Shown in pieces: positions 44,963 to 52,790 of a stretch of DNA of 64,000 nt. Both the position numbers and the translations under genes were made by a program. The DNA is from Brevibacterium aurantiacum (GTDB lineage Bacteria; Actinomycetota; Actinomycetes; Actinomycetales; Brevibacteriaceae), in the NCBI RefSeq assembly GCF_900169065.1, contig NZ_FXZB01000017.1:1-64000 (forward strand). The letters are read 5' to 3'. Every line of letters starts with the position of its first letter. Position 1 is the first letter of the stretch. Below the pieces are notes generated by a model. It searched no databases and was not told where the DNA came from. It saw only the letters and a list, made by a program, of their open reading frames with translations.

Positions 44963-45265
44963 TCAGTCACGGAGTGGGGATCCGACGACGTCGAAGTGGA
45001 ATCCACCGAACTCTCCCGACAGCATGGGGCGGGCGGCCTCAATCGAGGCCTGCACTTCAGGGAGTTCCAGCGAGGCCCGATGCGCCTCGGCACTCTCCCA
45101 CAGCTCGACGACGAAGACGGTGTCGGGCTGTTCATCATTGACGCCGACCTCGTAGCTGAGACAGCCGACGCGAGACAGATGATCGCTGCGCGCGGTCAGA
45201 TGCTCAACCAGGGCGTCACGCTGTCCGGGTCGAACCCCAAGGGCGCCTGCATTCGCGAAGACCAT
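44963..45265 (-). CDS. Antibiotic biosynthesis monooxygenase (ABM/YgiN-like) protein
   Basis: This 100-residue ferredoxin-like dimeric alpha/beta-barrel protein has VRPGQRDALVEHLTARS, CLSYEVGVNDEQPDTVFVVELWES and the AHRASLELPEVQ helix. YgiN-type proteins act on quinols, so a quinone-related role is possible. The ATG at 45265 is chosen because the longer frame upstream is antisense to the next gene. Short near-repeats of GTGGAACGCTC(G/A)GTC overlap its 3' end. It lies upstream of the prp promoter region, oriented toward it. Confidence 0.85.
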   Translation of the reverse strand: MVFANAGALGVRPGQRDALVEHLTARSDHLSRVGCLSYEVGVNDEQPDTVFVVELWESAEAHRASLELPEVQASIEAARPMLSGEFGGFHFDVVGSPLRD

Positions 45266-45349
45266 GCTGCCGATAATACCAACAGCAGTGACCTGCGTCA
45301 CTGTCGCCTGCCAGGCTGGGCCGCCAGTGAACTGTGCCACAATTGACCC

Positions 45350-45889
45350 ATGACGCGCACTGCTCTGGACTTCGACGAGAACTGGTTCGACGATGCCGAG
45401 TTCGCCCAGCTGCGACGGCGACTGCCGATCCCCTATGTCAATGCGATCCCCGTGCGAGTGGGCGAATCGGGAGACGTCGAGCGAATCGGCCTCCTGCTGC
45501 GCAGCCTGGACGACGGAACGCTCGGGCGAGAGGTCGTCGGCGGGCGAATCCGCTTCCACGAGAGCATCCGCTCGGCGCTGATGCGCCATGCGGAGAATGA
45601 TCTCGGACCGATGGCGCTGCCGGTCATCCCGCCTGCGATCGCACCGTTCCACATCGCCGAGTACTTTCCCACCGAAGGATCGTCGCTCCTCCACGACCCC
45701 CGCCAACATGCGATCTCGATGTGCTTCATCCTCGAAGTCCGCGGCGAGTGCACCCCTCGTGCGGATGCGCTGAGTCTCGATTGGCTGACACCGGAGGAGA
45801 CTCTGCGCTCCGACATCGTCGGCGAGATGTGCCACGGCCAGGAGCACATCCTCCGCTACGCTCTGGCTCATATGGGCTTCGCGATCTGA
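45350..45889 (+). CDS. DUF4916/Nudix-like protein with a degenerate Nudix box
   Basis: This 179-residue protein resembles the Nudix fold (DUF4916-type). The Nudix box region reads GGRIRFHESIRSALMRHAENDLG. Compared with GX5EX7REUXEEXGU, the first Gly and Glu and the Arg are kept, but the REUXEE metal-binding acids are largely replaced (RHAEND). Pyrophosphohydrolase activity is therefore doubtful; a binding role is possible. The ATG at 45350 starts in the divergent gap with the monooxygenase gene. Confidence 0.75.
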   Translation: MTRTALDFDENWFDDAEFAQLRRRLPIPYVNAIPVRVGESGDVERIGLLLRSLDDGTLGREVVGGRIRFHESIRSALMRHAENDLGPMALPVIPPAIAPFHIAEYFPTEGSSLLHDPRQHAISMCFILEVRGECTPRADALSLDWLTPEETLRSDIVGEMCHGQEHILRYALAHMGFAI

Positions 45890-45895
45890 AGATTT

Positions 45896-45912
45896 TTCTA
45901 CACTCCGTAGAA
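45896..45912 (+). promoter_or_regulatory. Inverted repeat over the -35 region of the universal stress protein promoter
   Basis: TTCTAC-ACTCC-GTAGAA has perfect 6-base arms. A -10-like TAGACT follows at 45922-45927. The repeat covers the -35 position, so it could be an operator. It does not match the DosR box. Confidence 0.45.
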
Positions 45913-45933
45913 GAACCTTGGTAGACTGAGTCC

Positions 45934-46004
45934 ACGAGGACGGTTCTGATGACGGGGGCCATCGTCCTCGTCCGGGTACAGTCGGCCCCCACGGGAGGTC
46001 TGCC
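45934..46004 (+). ncRNA. Structured 5' leader with predicted H-type pseudoknot
   Basis: CGAGGACG (45935-45942) pairs with CGTCCTCG (45963-45970). The loop of that stem contains GGGGGCC (45954-45960), which is exactly complementary to GGCCCCC (45984-45990). That second stem ends two bases before the Shine-Dalgarno GGGAGG (45993-45998). The promoter TAGACT (45922-45927) would start transcription at the first stem. This is the layout of an RNA switch that blocks ribosome entry; no ligand is known. Confidence 0.5.
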
Positions 46005-46913
46005 ATGACTGCCGAGAACCGCTCCGCTGACCAGACATCGACCAACCTCGGAATCCTCGTCGGCTACGACGGCTCCGAACTCGCCGCGCGCGCCCTCGAA
46101 TACGGTGCAGCCGAGGCCACGCGTCGCAAAGCCCCTCTCACCGTCGTCGCCGCGTATACCGTTCCCGCGATGATCTATCCGAACATCGCCTCCATGCCGG
46201 AGGAGAACGAGGAGGAAGCGGCACTTCGGGCGGTCGAGAAGCGCCTCGGCGAGGCAGCCGGACTCCTGCGAGACCATGCGGGCAAGGTCTCCTACCGGGC
46301 AGATCAGGGCGACGCGGCCGGTGTGCTGAGGGACCTGAGCGCCCACGCCCGGACCGTGGTCGTGGGAGCCAGGGGCCGAGGCGGATTCATGGGCCGAATT
46401 CTCGGCTCGGTGTCTACGGCACTGCCCGCCCATTCCCACTGCCCGACGATCGTCGTCCCGGACCACCGCACGGAGCCGGACGGTGCTCGCGTGGTCGTCG
46501 CAGTCGACGGCTCAGACGCCGGGCGTCTGGCGATGTTCACCGCCGCCGAGGTGGCCAACTCGCGAAGTGCCGCCCTCGACATCGTCTCCGTCCTCCCAGC
46601 CGGAGACGAGTGGCTCTACTGGTACCCCGAACTGGAACTGAGCGCCGAGGTCTCCGGACGGAGGAAGAAGCAACTCGAGACAGCGCTCGAGGCCGAAGTC
46701 GCGGCAGTGGCCCAGCAGTTCCCCGATCTGCCGGTGAGTGCCGAGGTGCCCATCGGCGACCCTGTCGAGGAACTCCTCGAGGCCACGAAGACCGCACAGC
46801 TGACCGTCCTCGGCACTCGCGGGCGAGGAGCAGTCAGAAGTGCACTTCTGGGTTCGGTGTCACGCGGAGTCCTCCATCATGCCGATGGCCCGGTCATGGT
46901 CGTTCCGAGCTGA
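46005..46913 (+). CDS. Tandem-domain universal stress protein (UspA family)
   Basis: This 302-residue protein has two Usp domains (about 10-145 and 155-302). Each has an ATP-binding motif: GARGRGGFMGRILGSVS in the first and GTRGRGAVRSALLGSVSRG in the second, so ATP binding is expected. Strand one of each domain carries the Asp (GYDGSELA, AVDGSDAG). Such proteins aid survival in stationary phase, hypoxia or energy stress. The ATG at 46005 has GGGAGG six bases upstream. The leader may fold into a pseudoknot, and a hairpin follows the stop. Confidence 0.93.
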   Translation: MTAENRSADQTSTNLGILVGYDGSELAARALEYGAAEATRRKAPLTVVAAYTVPAMIYPNIASMPEENEEEAALRAVEKRLGEAAGLLRDHAGKVSYRADQGDAAGVLRDLSAHARTVVVGARGRGGFMGRILGSVSTALPAHSHCPTIVVPDHRTEPDGARVVVAVDGSDAGRLAMFTAAEVANSRSAALDIVSVLPAGDEWLYWYPELELSAEVSGRRKKQLETALEAEVAAVAQQFPDLPVSAEVPIGDPVEELLEATKTAQLTVLGTRGRGAVRSALLGSVSRGVLHHADGPVMVVPS

Positions 46914-46943
46914 GCCGAGCGCGTCAGCGCAGAGTGGCTCAGC
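46909..46943 (+). terminator. Hairpin after the universal stress protein gene
   Basis: GCTGAGCC (46909-46916) pairs with GGCTCAGC (46936-46943), with an inner GCGC/GCGC stem. The stop codon lies in the 5' arm. There is no T-run. It sits between two convergent genes and may act in both directions. Confidence 0.5.
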
Positions 46944-46953
46944 GCCGGCTGCG

Positions 46954-48903
46954 TCAGCGCAGGCTGCGGCGACGTTTGGACACGAGCAGCAGCACGGCCC
47001 CGATGATGACTGCGCCCGCACCGAGGCCGATCGGCAGTCCGAGCTGAGTACCGGTGCGCGGCAGATCGCCGCCGTCCGCAGCTGAATCTGAGTTCGCCGA
47101 GGTTGTGCCGGAGTCGGCGGGGGCAGCGGAGGCGGCGTTCGCGTCTGCGCCGTCGGATTCGGTTGTGCCGTCGTTGTCAGTCGCACCTTCAGCCTCAGTC
47201 GTGCCGTCGTTGTCAGTCGTGCCGGCAGTCGCAGCGTCAGAATCGGCACGTTCCGAGTCCGAGTCCGAGTCGGACTCAGCTCCGTCCGAGCTGGTGCCCG
47301 CATCCGCACTGTTCGAGCCGTCGCTTGAATCAGTGCCGTCGGCCTCCGGTGACGCGCCGTCGGCTTCAGCTGACACGCTGTCCGCTTCGGCTGAAGCACC
47401 ATCCGCGTCCGCCGAAGCACTGTCGGCGTCTGCCGAGGAACCGTCGGAGCTTGCTGCAGCGTCTTCTGCGTCAGCGTCTGCTCCGGCGTCGGTTCCCGGC
47501 TCGGGTGCGTCATCGCCGGAGCGGGTGATCTCGACATCGTCGATCTGCTCGGACGCCGCCTGTGCTTCAGCCTGCTGCGCGCCTTCTGCTGGGACCTCGT
47601 AGGTCGTCGCGCGCAGCGCTTCGTCGCTGACCCGCGCTCGGGTGAAGGCGGGGATGTCGTTGTGGACGCTCTTGGCCTCCCAATCCAGACCCGGAACATA
47701 GTCGTAGAATTTCGATCCCGAGGACGAGGTCAGAGTCAGGTACATCGTCTGCCCTTCCTCCTTCTCCTGCTCGAGACCGGCATCGGAAGACTCGACCTTC
47801 TTGCCTTCGGCATCCATGAGGAAGGTCCGGTTGTAGATGTGGTCGTGACCGGACACCACGAGATCGATGTCGTTGCGCGCAGCCACCGGTGGAATCGCCT
47901 CACGCAGCCGCTTCACGTCGAGGTCGCTGTTGTGGGTCGCGGTCGAATAGATGGAATGGTGGAACCCGAGGACCGTCCAGCGCGCCTCGTCCCCGTGCTC
48001 GGCCACGACCTCATCGATGAACTCCGCATGCTCGTCGGTGTCGGAGTCATTCGAGTTGATATTGATGAACAGAACCCCCGAATCGATGAACCAGTAGTCA
48101 CCGCCGGACGCAACGAGTCCGCCTTCACCGTGGTCGCTGCTCACGTTCGGGCGGTTGAAGTGCTGCTCATAGGACTTCGAAGCGACATCATGGTTGCCGA
48201 TCGTCGTCGCCTGCGGAACTTCCTGAGTCGCCTCCGGAGCCAGGTACTGCTCGTACTGCCCCTGGTCACCTGCTGAGTTCACCTGATCGCCCAGTGAGAA
48301 GAAGAACCGCGGATCCTGCGCGGTCTCCAGCCCCGAGTTCAAGGTCCTGTCCCAACCAGTCGCGTCATCGGGCTGCCCGCCGCCGGCCCCGACCTGCGGG
48401 TCACCGAAGACAAGGAATTCGCTGTCGCCGCCGGAACCACCCGTGTCGAACTGCGCCACGGCTGAGTAGCCATCCTCTTCGCTGCCGACCTGGTAGGAGT
48501 ATTCGGTGTCCGGCTCCAGACCGGTCATGCTCGCATGATTGTAGTGGCGCTTGAGATCGGTCGACAGGCCCGAGTCGCTGGTCTCGGCGCTATGGGCATC
48601 CTCGGGCAGAGCCGAGCCCTCAAGCTCCGAGGTTTTAGCCCAGCGGACCTCGCCGTCACCGGAGTTCTCGCTCATCCATGACAGGTTGCGAGAGCTCTCA
48701 TCCGCCCCGACCTGCAGCACCACATCGGAGATCGCGGACTCCTCGTCCGCCTCTGGCTGCGTCGAGGGCGAGGTCGAGGGCGATTGCGTGGGCTCGGCAG
48801 GTGTGAGCCCGGCATGCGCAGGGACAGGTACTGCGACGAGAGCCGCCAGCAGTGCCGAAACGGACAGAATACTCATCGGAGATCTCAGGTGTTGTGCTTT
48901 CAC
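46954..48903 (-). CDS. Sortase-anchored purple acid phosphatase-like metallophosphoesterase
   Basis: This 649-residue cell-wall protein has a signal peptide (residues 1-32 with VPAHA) and a fibronectin-like N-terminal domain (about 40-140). A metallophosphoesterase domain follows with FLVFGDPQVG, SLGDQVN, TTIGNHDV, LGFHHSIYS and VSGHDHIYNR, a complete set of metal ligands. A low-complexity stalk of about 130 Ser/Ala/Asp/Gly/Glu/Thr residues ends in LPRTG (614-618), a hydrophobic helix and RRR, a sortase signal. It would release phosphate outside the cell. The GTG at 48903 is the start; an in-frame ATG lies 27 bases later. No sortase gene is in the window. Confidence 0.92.
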   Translation of the reverse strand: MKAQHLRSPMSILSVSALLAALVAVPVPAHAGLTPAEPTQSPSTSPSTQPEADEESAISDVVLQVGADESSRNLSWMSENSGDGEVRWAKTSELEGSALPEDAHSAETSDSGLSTDLKRHYNHASMTGLEPDTEYSYQVGSEEDGYSAVAQFDTGGSGGDSEFLVFGDPQVGAGGGQPDDATGWDRTLNSGLETAQDPRFFFSLGDQVNSAGDQGQYEQYLAPEATQEVPQATTIGNHDVASKSYEQHFNRPNVSSDHGEGGLVASGGDYWFIDSGVLFININSNDSDTDEHAEFIDEVVAEHGDEARWTVLGFHHSIYSTATHNSDLDVKRLREAIPPVAARNDIDLVVSGHDHIYNRTFLMDAEGKKVESSDAGLEQEKEEGQTMYLTLTSSSGSKFYDYVPGLDWEAKSVHNDIPAFTRARVSDEALRATTYEVPAEGAQQAEAQAASEQIDDVEITRSGDDAPEPGTDAGADADAEDAAASSDGSSADADSASADADGASAEADSVSAEADGASPEADGTDSSDGSNSADAGTSSDGAESDSDSDSERADSDAATAGTTDNDGTTEAEGATDNDGTTESDGADANAASAAPADSGTTSANSDSAADGGDLPRTGTQLGLPIGLGAGAVIIGAVLLLVSKRRRSLR

Positions 48904-48913
48904 CCGAATATTC

Positions 48914-48927
48914 TTACCCGTCGGTAA
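48914..48927 (-). promoter_or_regulatory. Palindrome before the phosphatase gene
   Basis: TTACC-CGTC-GGTAA starts 11 bases upstream of the GTG start. It resembles TetR-type operators in form only. It could regulate the phosphatase gene; no regulator is identified. Confidence 0.4.
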
Positions 48928-49017
48928 TGAAAGCTCCGCCGCCGACGTGCGACCGCCGAGTCAACGGCAGGTGAACTTTCCGTAACGAGCTCTGCGCGTC
49001 GACTGGGGTACAGTGGT

Positions 49018-49115
49018 TCTCACGACAGGGGAGCGCCGAAAGGGGCGCTGAGAGTGCAGATGAAGCTGCAGACCCTCGAACCTGATGCGGCTAGCACCGC
49101 CGAAGGAAGTCGAGA
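49018..49115 (+). promoter_or_regulatory. TPP riboswitch (THI element)
   Basis: The conserved core is complete. GGGGAGC leads to GCTGAGAG, a TGCAG/CTGCA stem, ACCCTCGAACCTGAT, then GGCTAGCACCGCCGAAGGAAG, with P1 closed by sequences at 49018-49026 and 49109-49115. A -10-like TACAGT at 49009-49014 would start transcription at the switch. It precedes the ykoE-ykoD-ykoC thiamine transporter. Confidence 0.95.
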
Positions 49116-49125
49116 CTCTTCTACC

Positions 49126-49144
49126 CCTCCTTGATATGAGGAGG
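49126..49144 (+). promoter_or_regulatory. Shine-Dalgarno-masking hairpin, expression platform of the TPP switch
   Basis: CCTCCT (49126-49131) pairs perfectly with the ribosome site AGGAGG (49139-49144) over a 7-base loop, just before the ykoE ATG at 49149. In the TPP-bound state this hairpin would block translation. Without ligand, AAGGAAG at 49103-49109 could partly pair with CCTCCTT and free the site. Confidence 0.65.
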
Positions 49145-49148
49145 CACT

Positions 49149-49778
49149 ATGCCAGAAATGACTGCGCCGGATTCCGCTGTGAAGACCGCGCCCCACTATT
49201 CCCAGGTACCGGCGACGAAGCAGTGGCGGGTCGTCGACTACGTTGTCACCGCCGTGCTGGGAATCGGCGTCGGACTCATCTTCTGGGTCCTGGCCCTGAG
49301 CTGGAAGGTCCTCGAACTCGGGTTCCAGGCCTTCCCTCCATCGATCGGCCTCATCGCCGGCCTCTGGGTCCTCGCCGGCCCTCTGGCCGGTGCCATTATC
49401 CGCAAACCCGGTGCCGCTCTGCTGTGCGAAATGATCGCCGCCATCGTCGAGGCGGTGCTGGGCTCTCACTTCGGAGCCACCGTTCTGCTCTCCGGACTCG
49501 TCCAAGGCCTCGGCGCCGAACTCATCTTCGCGGCCTTCGGCTATCGCAGGTTCACCCTGTGGGTCACGAGCTTGGCCGGGCTGCTGGCCGCCGCGTTCAT
49601 GTCCGTGAGCGAGAACATCATGTACAACGCCGAATGGCAGTTCGGCTACCAGGCTGCCTATGCCGTGTGCGCGATCATCTCCGGCATCGTCATCTCCGGC
49701 ATCGGCGCCTGGTTCGCCTACCGGGCGATCGCGAAGACCGGGGCCCTGAGCGCCTTCGCCTCCGGCCGAGCGCGCTGA
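49149..49778 (+). CDS. ykoE: YkoE, substrate-binding S component of the thiamine-precursor ECF transporter
   Basis: This 209-residue protein has five to six transmembrane helices after a polar N-terminus. It matches YkoE, the S component that binds the hydroxymethylpyrimidine/thiamine-related substrate. The ATG at 49149 has AGGAGG four bases upstream, which the TPP switch can mask. The stop overlaps the ykoD start (TGATG). Function is supported by the TPP riboswitch and by ykoD and ykoC next to it. No ykoF is present. Confidence 0.93.
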   Translation: MPEMTAPDSAVKTAPHYSQVPATKQWRVVDYVVTAVLGIGVGLIFWVLALSWKVLELGFQAFPPSIGLIAGLWVLAGPLAGAIIRKPGAALLCEMIAAIVEAVLGSHFGATVLLSGLVQGLGAELIFAAFGYRRFTLWVTSLAGLLAAAFMSVSENIMYNAEWQFGYQAAYAVCAIISGIVISGIGAWFAYRAIAKTGALSAFASGRAR

Positions 49779-51268
49779 TGGCCCTGCCGATTCGCGCCCG
49801 CGGGTTCTCGTGGCGCCATGCCGACCGTGATGAACCCGCGGTCGGTCCCCTCGATCTGGACATCGCAGCAGGTGAGAAGGTGCTTCTGCTCGGCCCGTCC
49901 GGGGCAGGTAAGACCACCCTCCTGCATGCGATCGCCGGAGTTCTGCCTGCCGAGTCGGGTGAGGCAGATGGTCAGCTTCTCATCGGTGACCGTCCACCGG
50001 ATCCGCGCCGAGGTGAGACCGGGCTGGTCCTCCAGGACCCCGATTCGCAGGTGATCTTCTCCCGGGTCGGTGATGATGTCGCCTTCGGCATGGAGAATCT
50101 GGGCCTGCCCGCCGACGTCATCGCCGCTCGCATTCCAACTTCCCTTGCGGCAATGGGCCTGGGTCTCCCCCACGACCATCCCACCGCTGCACTGTCCGGA
50201 GGACAGAAGCAGCGTCTGGCGCTGGCAGGAATCCACGCGATGGCACCGCAGGTGATCATCCTCGATGAGCCGACGGCCAATATCGATCCGGATTCCGCCG
50301 CCTCCGTTCGGGATGCTGTCCTCGAGACCCAGGCGGCTACCTCGGCGACGATGGTCATCGTCGAACACCGGGTCGGACTGTGGCTCGATCACGTGGACAC
50401 CGTGATCGTCCTCGGCCCAGCGGGCCTGCTTGCCCAGGGTCTGCCGAGGTCGGTCTTCGGTGATCCTGCGCTCGCCGAGGTGCTGGTTGAGTGTGGGATC
50501 TGGGTGCCGGAGACGGCCGGACCCTCCAACCCTGCGGTGCAGCCTGGTGCGGAACCGCTCCCCCACCCCGACGGCGAGGTCGTGCTGACGACCGAGTGCC
50601 TCAGTGTGGCTCGCCCCGGTGCGAAGGTTCCGGCGGCGACCGGCCTCGATTTGTCCGTTCGGTCCGGTGAGGCCCTGGGCATCGTCGGCGCCAACGGGGC
50701 CGGCAAGTCGACCTTGGCGCTGACCCTGGCCGGCCTCATCCGGGAATTCGAGGGAGAGGTGAGAGCTGTCGGTAATCTGCGAGATGGTGCCAAGCATGCC
50801 CGACCCTTCCGGTGGCCCTCAGCGTTTCTGGCTCCTCGCATCGGGATGGTGTTCCAGGAACCCGAACATCAGTTCCTGCGCTCGAGTGTGACCGAGGAGC
50901 TGGCCTTGGGACCGCGGCTGGCCGGATGGTCGAGTGCCGAGGTCGACGATCGCGTCGCCGAACTCCTCGAGGTGCTGGGACTTGAGAAGCTCGCCGAGGC
51001 CCATCCACAGGGCCTCTCGGGCGGTGAGAAGCGTCGCCTGTCGGTGGCTGCCATGATGGCGCCGCGGCCGCAGGTGCTCATCGTCGACGAACCGACGTTC
51101 GGCCAGGATGCCCTGACCTGGGCCGGTCTGGTCGAGCAGTTCATCGACGTCCTTGCCCGCGGGTCCGCCGTGGTCGCGGTCAGCCACGACCATGCGTTCC
51201 TCGACGCCATCGGGGCCAGGCGGGTCGAGTTGAGTCGGAGGACGAAGGCAGGTGAGCGAATTGCGTGA
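49778..51268 (+). CDS. ykoD: YkoD, tandem ATPase of the thiamine ECF transporter
   Basis: This 496-residue double ABC ATPase energises the ECF transporter. The first domain has GPSGAGKTTLL, LSGGQKQRLALA and VIILDEPTANID. The second has GANGAGKSTLAL, LSGGEKRRLSVA and VLIVDEPTFGQD. Both sites look catalytically complete. The ATG at 49778 overlaps the ykoE stop by one base; a longer upstream frame would run through ykoE and is rejected. The stop overlaps the ykoC start by 17 bases. Confidence 0.95.
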   Translation: MALPIRARGFSWRHADRDEPAVGPLDLDIAAGEKVLLLGPSGAGKTTLLHAIAGVLPAESGEADGQLLIGDRPPDPRRGETGLVLQDPDSQVIFSRVGDDVAFGMENLGLPADVIAARIPTSLAAMGLGLPHDHPTAALSGGQKQRLALAGIHAMAPQVIILDEPTANIDPDSAASVRDAVLETQAATSATMVIVEHRVGLWLDHVDTVIVLGPAGLLAQGLPRSVFGDPALAEVLVECGIWVPETAGPSNPAVQPGAEPLPHPDGEVVLTTECLSVARPGAKVPAATGLDLSVRSGEALGIVGANGAGKSTLALTLAGLIREFEGEVRAVGNLRDGAKHARPFRWPSAFLAPRIGMVFQEPEHQFLRSSVTEELALGPRLAGWSSAEVDDRVAELLEVLGLEKLAEAHPQGLSGGEKRRLSVAAMMAPRPQVLIVDEPTFGQDALTWAGLVEQFIDVLARGSAVVAVSHDHAFLDAIGARRVELSRRTKAGERIA

Positions 51269-52133
51269 GCACGCGATCGAACACACCGATCCGGCTGGGC
51301 GAGCCACAGTCGCCACGGGCACCGAGGTCGCGGTTCATGATCCCGGCCAGCTCATTCCCTTGGTGCGCACCACGGCACTGGTCACGTGCAATCCGCTGAC
51401 GAAGATCGCTGTGGCGCTCATCCTCATGGTCGGAACACTGTTGAGCATCGACATGGTCTCGGCGGGAGTCGTCCTGGGGTTCTGCCTGCTCGCACTGCCG
51501 ACGACGGGGCTGGACCTGATAGCTGCACTCAAGCGTCTGTGGTTCCTGCCTCTCGGCGCACTTCTGGCGGCGTGGGGCACGGCGATTCTGGCAGAGAAGA
51601 CCGGTGCGGTGGTCATCGACCTCGGTCCGGTCCTGATGACGACGGGTTCTCTCGAGGCAGCGGCCGCGATCTTCCTGCGTGCCTTGGCCTTGGCTATTCC
51701 GCTCATCGTCCTGGCCTCCACCATTGATCCTCGTGACCTCGCGGATGTGCTCATCCAGCGGCTGCACCTGCCCGAGGTGGTCGTCGTCTCGGTGCTCGCG
51801 GCGAGCCGACTGCTCGGGCTGCTTGTCAGCGAATGGCAGACTTTGGCGATGGCCAGACGGGCCAGGGGCCTCGCCGGGGGTTCGATCGTGCGGCGCACGG
51901 GGAGTCTCTTCGCCGGTATCTTCGTGCTGCTGGTGCAGTCGATCCGACGCGGTACCACTTTGGCCATGGCCATGGAGGGCAGGGCGTTCGGTCGTCCCGG
52001 ACGGACCTGGCGCAGGCGCTCGACCTTCGGCGCCGGGGATGGTGTGGCTGTGACGGTGTCAGTGGCCGTCTGCGTTCTCGCGATCGTGGCCGCGCATGCG
52101 TTCGGTACGTGGAATCCGATCGTCGGCGGCTGA
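51252..52133 (+). CDS. ykoC: YkoC, transmembrane T component of the thiamine ECF transporter
   Basis: This is a CbiQ/EcfT-family protein of 293 residues with about five membrane helices: NPLTKIAVALILMVGTLL, a domain of further helices, and the coupling helices carrying ARRARGLAGG and AMEGRAFG (the two Ala-Arg-Gly type motifs that dock the ATPases). The GTG at 51252 overlaps ykoD by 17 bases. It completes the E-D-C operon. Confidence 0.92.
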   Translation: MSELREHAIEHTDPAGRATVATGTEVAVHDPGQLIPLVRTTALVTCNPLTKIAVALILMVGTLLSIDMVSAGVVLGFCLLALPTTGLDLIAALKRLWFLPLGALLAAWGTAILAEKTGAVVIDLGPVLMTTGSLEAAAAIFLRALALAIPLIVLASTIDPRDLADVLIQRLHLPEVVVVSVLAASRLLGLLVSEWQTLAMARRARGLAGGSIVRRTGSLFAGIFVLLVQSIRRGTTLAMAMEGRAFGRPGRTWRRRSTFGAGDGVAVTVSVAVCVLAIVAAHAFGTWNPIVGG

Positions 52134-52171
52134 GGCACTGAAGGTCCCGCCAGCCACAGGCGATCGCATAC

Positions 52172-52717
52172 TCAGAGCTGCCCGAGGAGCTCCTTGAGCG
52201 CGGCTCGCCGCTCCTCGAGGGCCTCGGTGCTGGGCAGCTTCGACGCGGTGAGCACCAGCATCGTCCTGCCTTCGTCCTTCGGTTCGGCCGCGGCCTCGAA
52301 CTTGGTTCCGTCCTCGAGATTCGCCCGCCAGAAGGAACGCTTCTCAGTCGTCGAGGTGCGCGCCTCACCGTCGAGAGCCACGCCTGCCAGCGTTCCCTCG
52401 TCGATGAGGAAGGCGAAGCGGGTGATGACATCATTTCGCGTACCGGTCAAGGTGCGCGAGACCGCGACGTCGAAGGTTCCGTCGGCGCGCTGGCCCGGCA
52501 CACGTCTGCCGATCTCCTGCTCATAGGCCACGACCGCGCCCTGAACCCACCACCCGTGCTTCTCAACGACCCCGTCGAACTGCGGGTAGAGGGCGTCGGC
52601 GAGTTCCTTGTGACTCGCCGACGCTCCCCCAGCCGCCTCGAGGCGGGCCCGAGTGTCAACCCAGGGTTCGCCGAGAGCCTTCTCGATCGCCTGCACATTC
52701 ATCGCTTTGGTTGCCAT
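52172..52717 (-). CDS. SRPBCC-like hypothetical protein
   Basis: This is a 181-residue soluble protein. The N-terminal half has the pattern seen before SRPBCC domains in some actinobacterial proteins (HGWWVQGAVVAYEQEIGRRVPGQRADG). The C-terminal part (SRTLTGTRNDVITRFAFL to the KDEGRTMLVLTASKLPS strand) resembles an SRPBCC/AHSA1-like fold, which binds small hydrophobic ligands. The assignment is tentative; no catalytic residues are evident. The ATG is at 52717; the in-frame ATG at 52702 is also possible. Confidence 0.65.
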   Translation of the reverse strand: MATKAMNVQAIEKALGEPWVDTRARLEAAGGASASHKELADALYPQFDGVVEKHGWWVQGAVVAYEQEIGRRVPGQRADGTFDVAVSRTLTGTRNDVITRFAFLIDEGTLAGVALDGEARTSTTEKRSFWRANLEDGTKFEAAAEPKDEGRTMLVLTASKLPSTEALEERRAALKELLGQL

Positions 52718-52790
52718 GGGAGAAGTCTAGGCAACCCAGACCCATTTCAACAGGGCCGCCGCAATGCAGGCGGTGGGAGGAAGGTGCAGA

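Noticed and set aside
45896-45912. DosR-type box upstream of the universal stress protein gene
   Set aside because: The palindrome TTCTAC-N5-GTAGAA does not match the GGGACT-type DosR consensus.
45266-46045. N-terminal extension of the monooxygenase gene at 44963
   Set aside because: It is antisense to the Nudix-like gene and has no ABM residues; the ATG at 45265 gives a normal family length.
47054-47602. 182-residue Ser/Ala-rich open frame antisense to the phosphatase stalk
   Set aside because: The repetitive sequence comes from reading the stalk-coding repeats on the wrong strand; there is no ribosome site.
49085-49777. Long upstream extension of the ykoD frame through ykoE
   Set aside because: It overlaps the TPP switch and all of ykoE in another frame; the ATG at 49778, one base from the ykoE stop, fits coupling.
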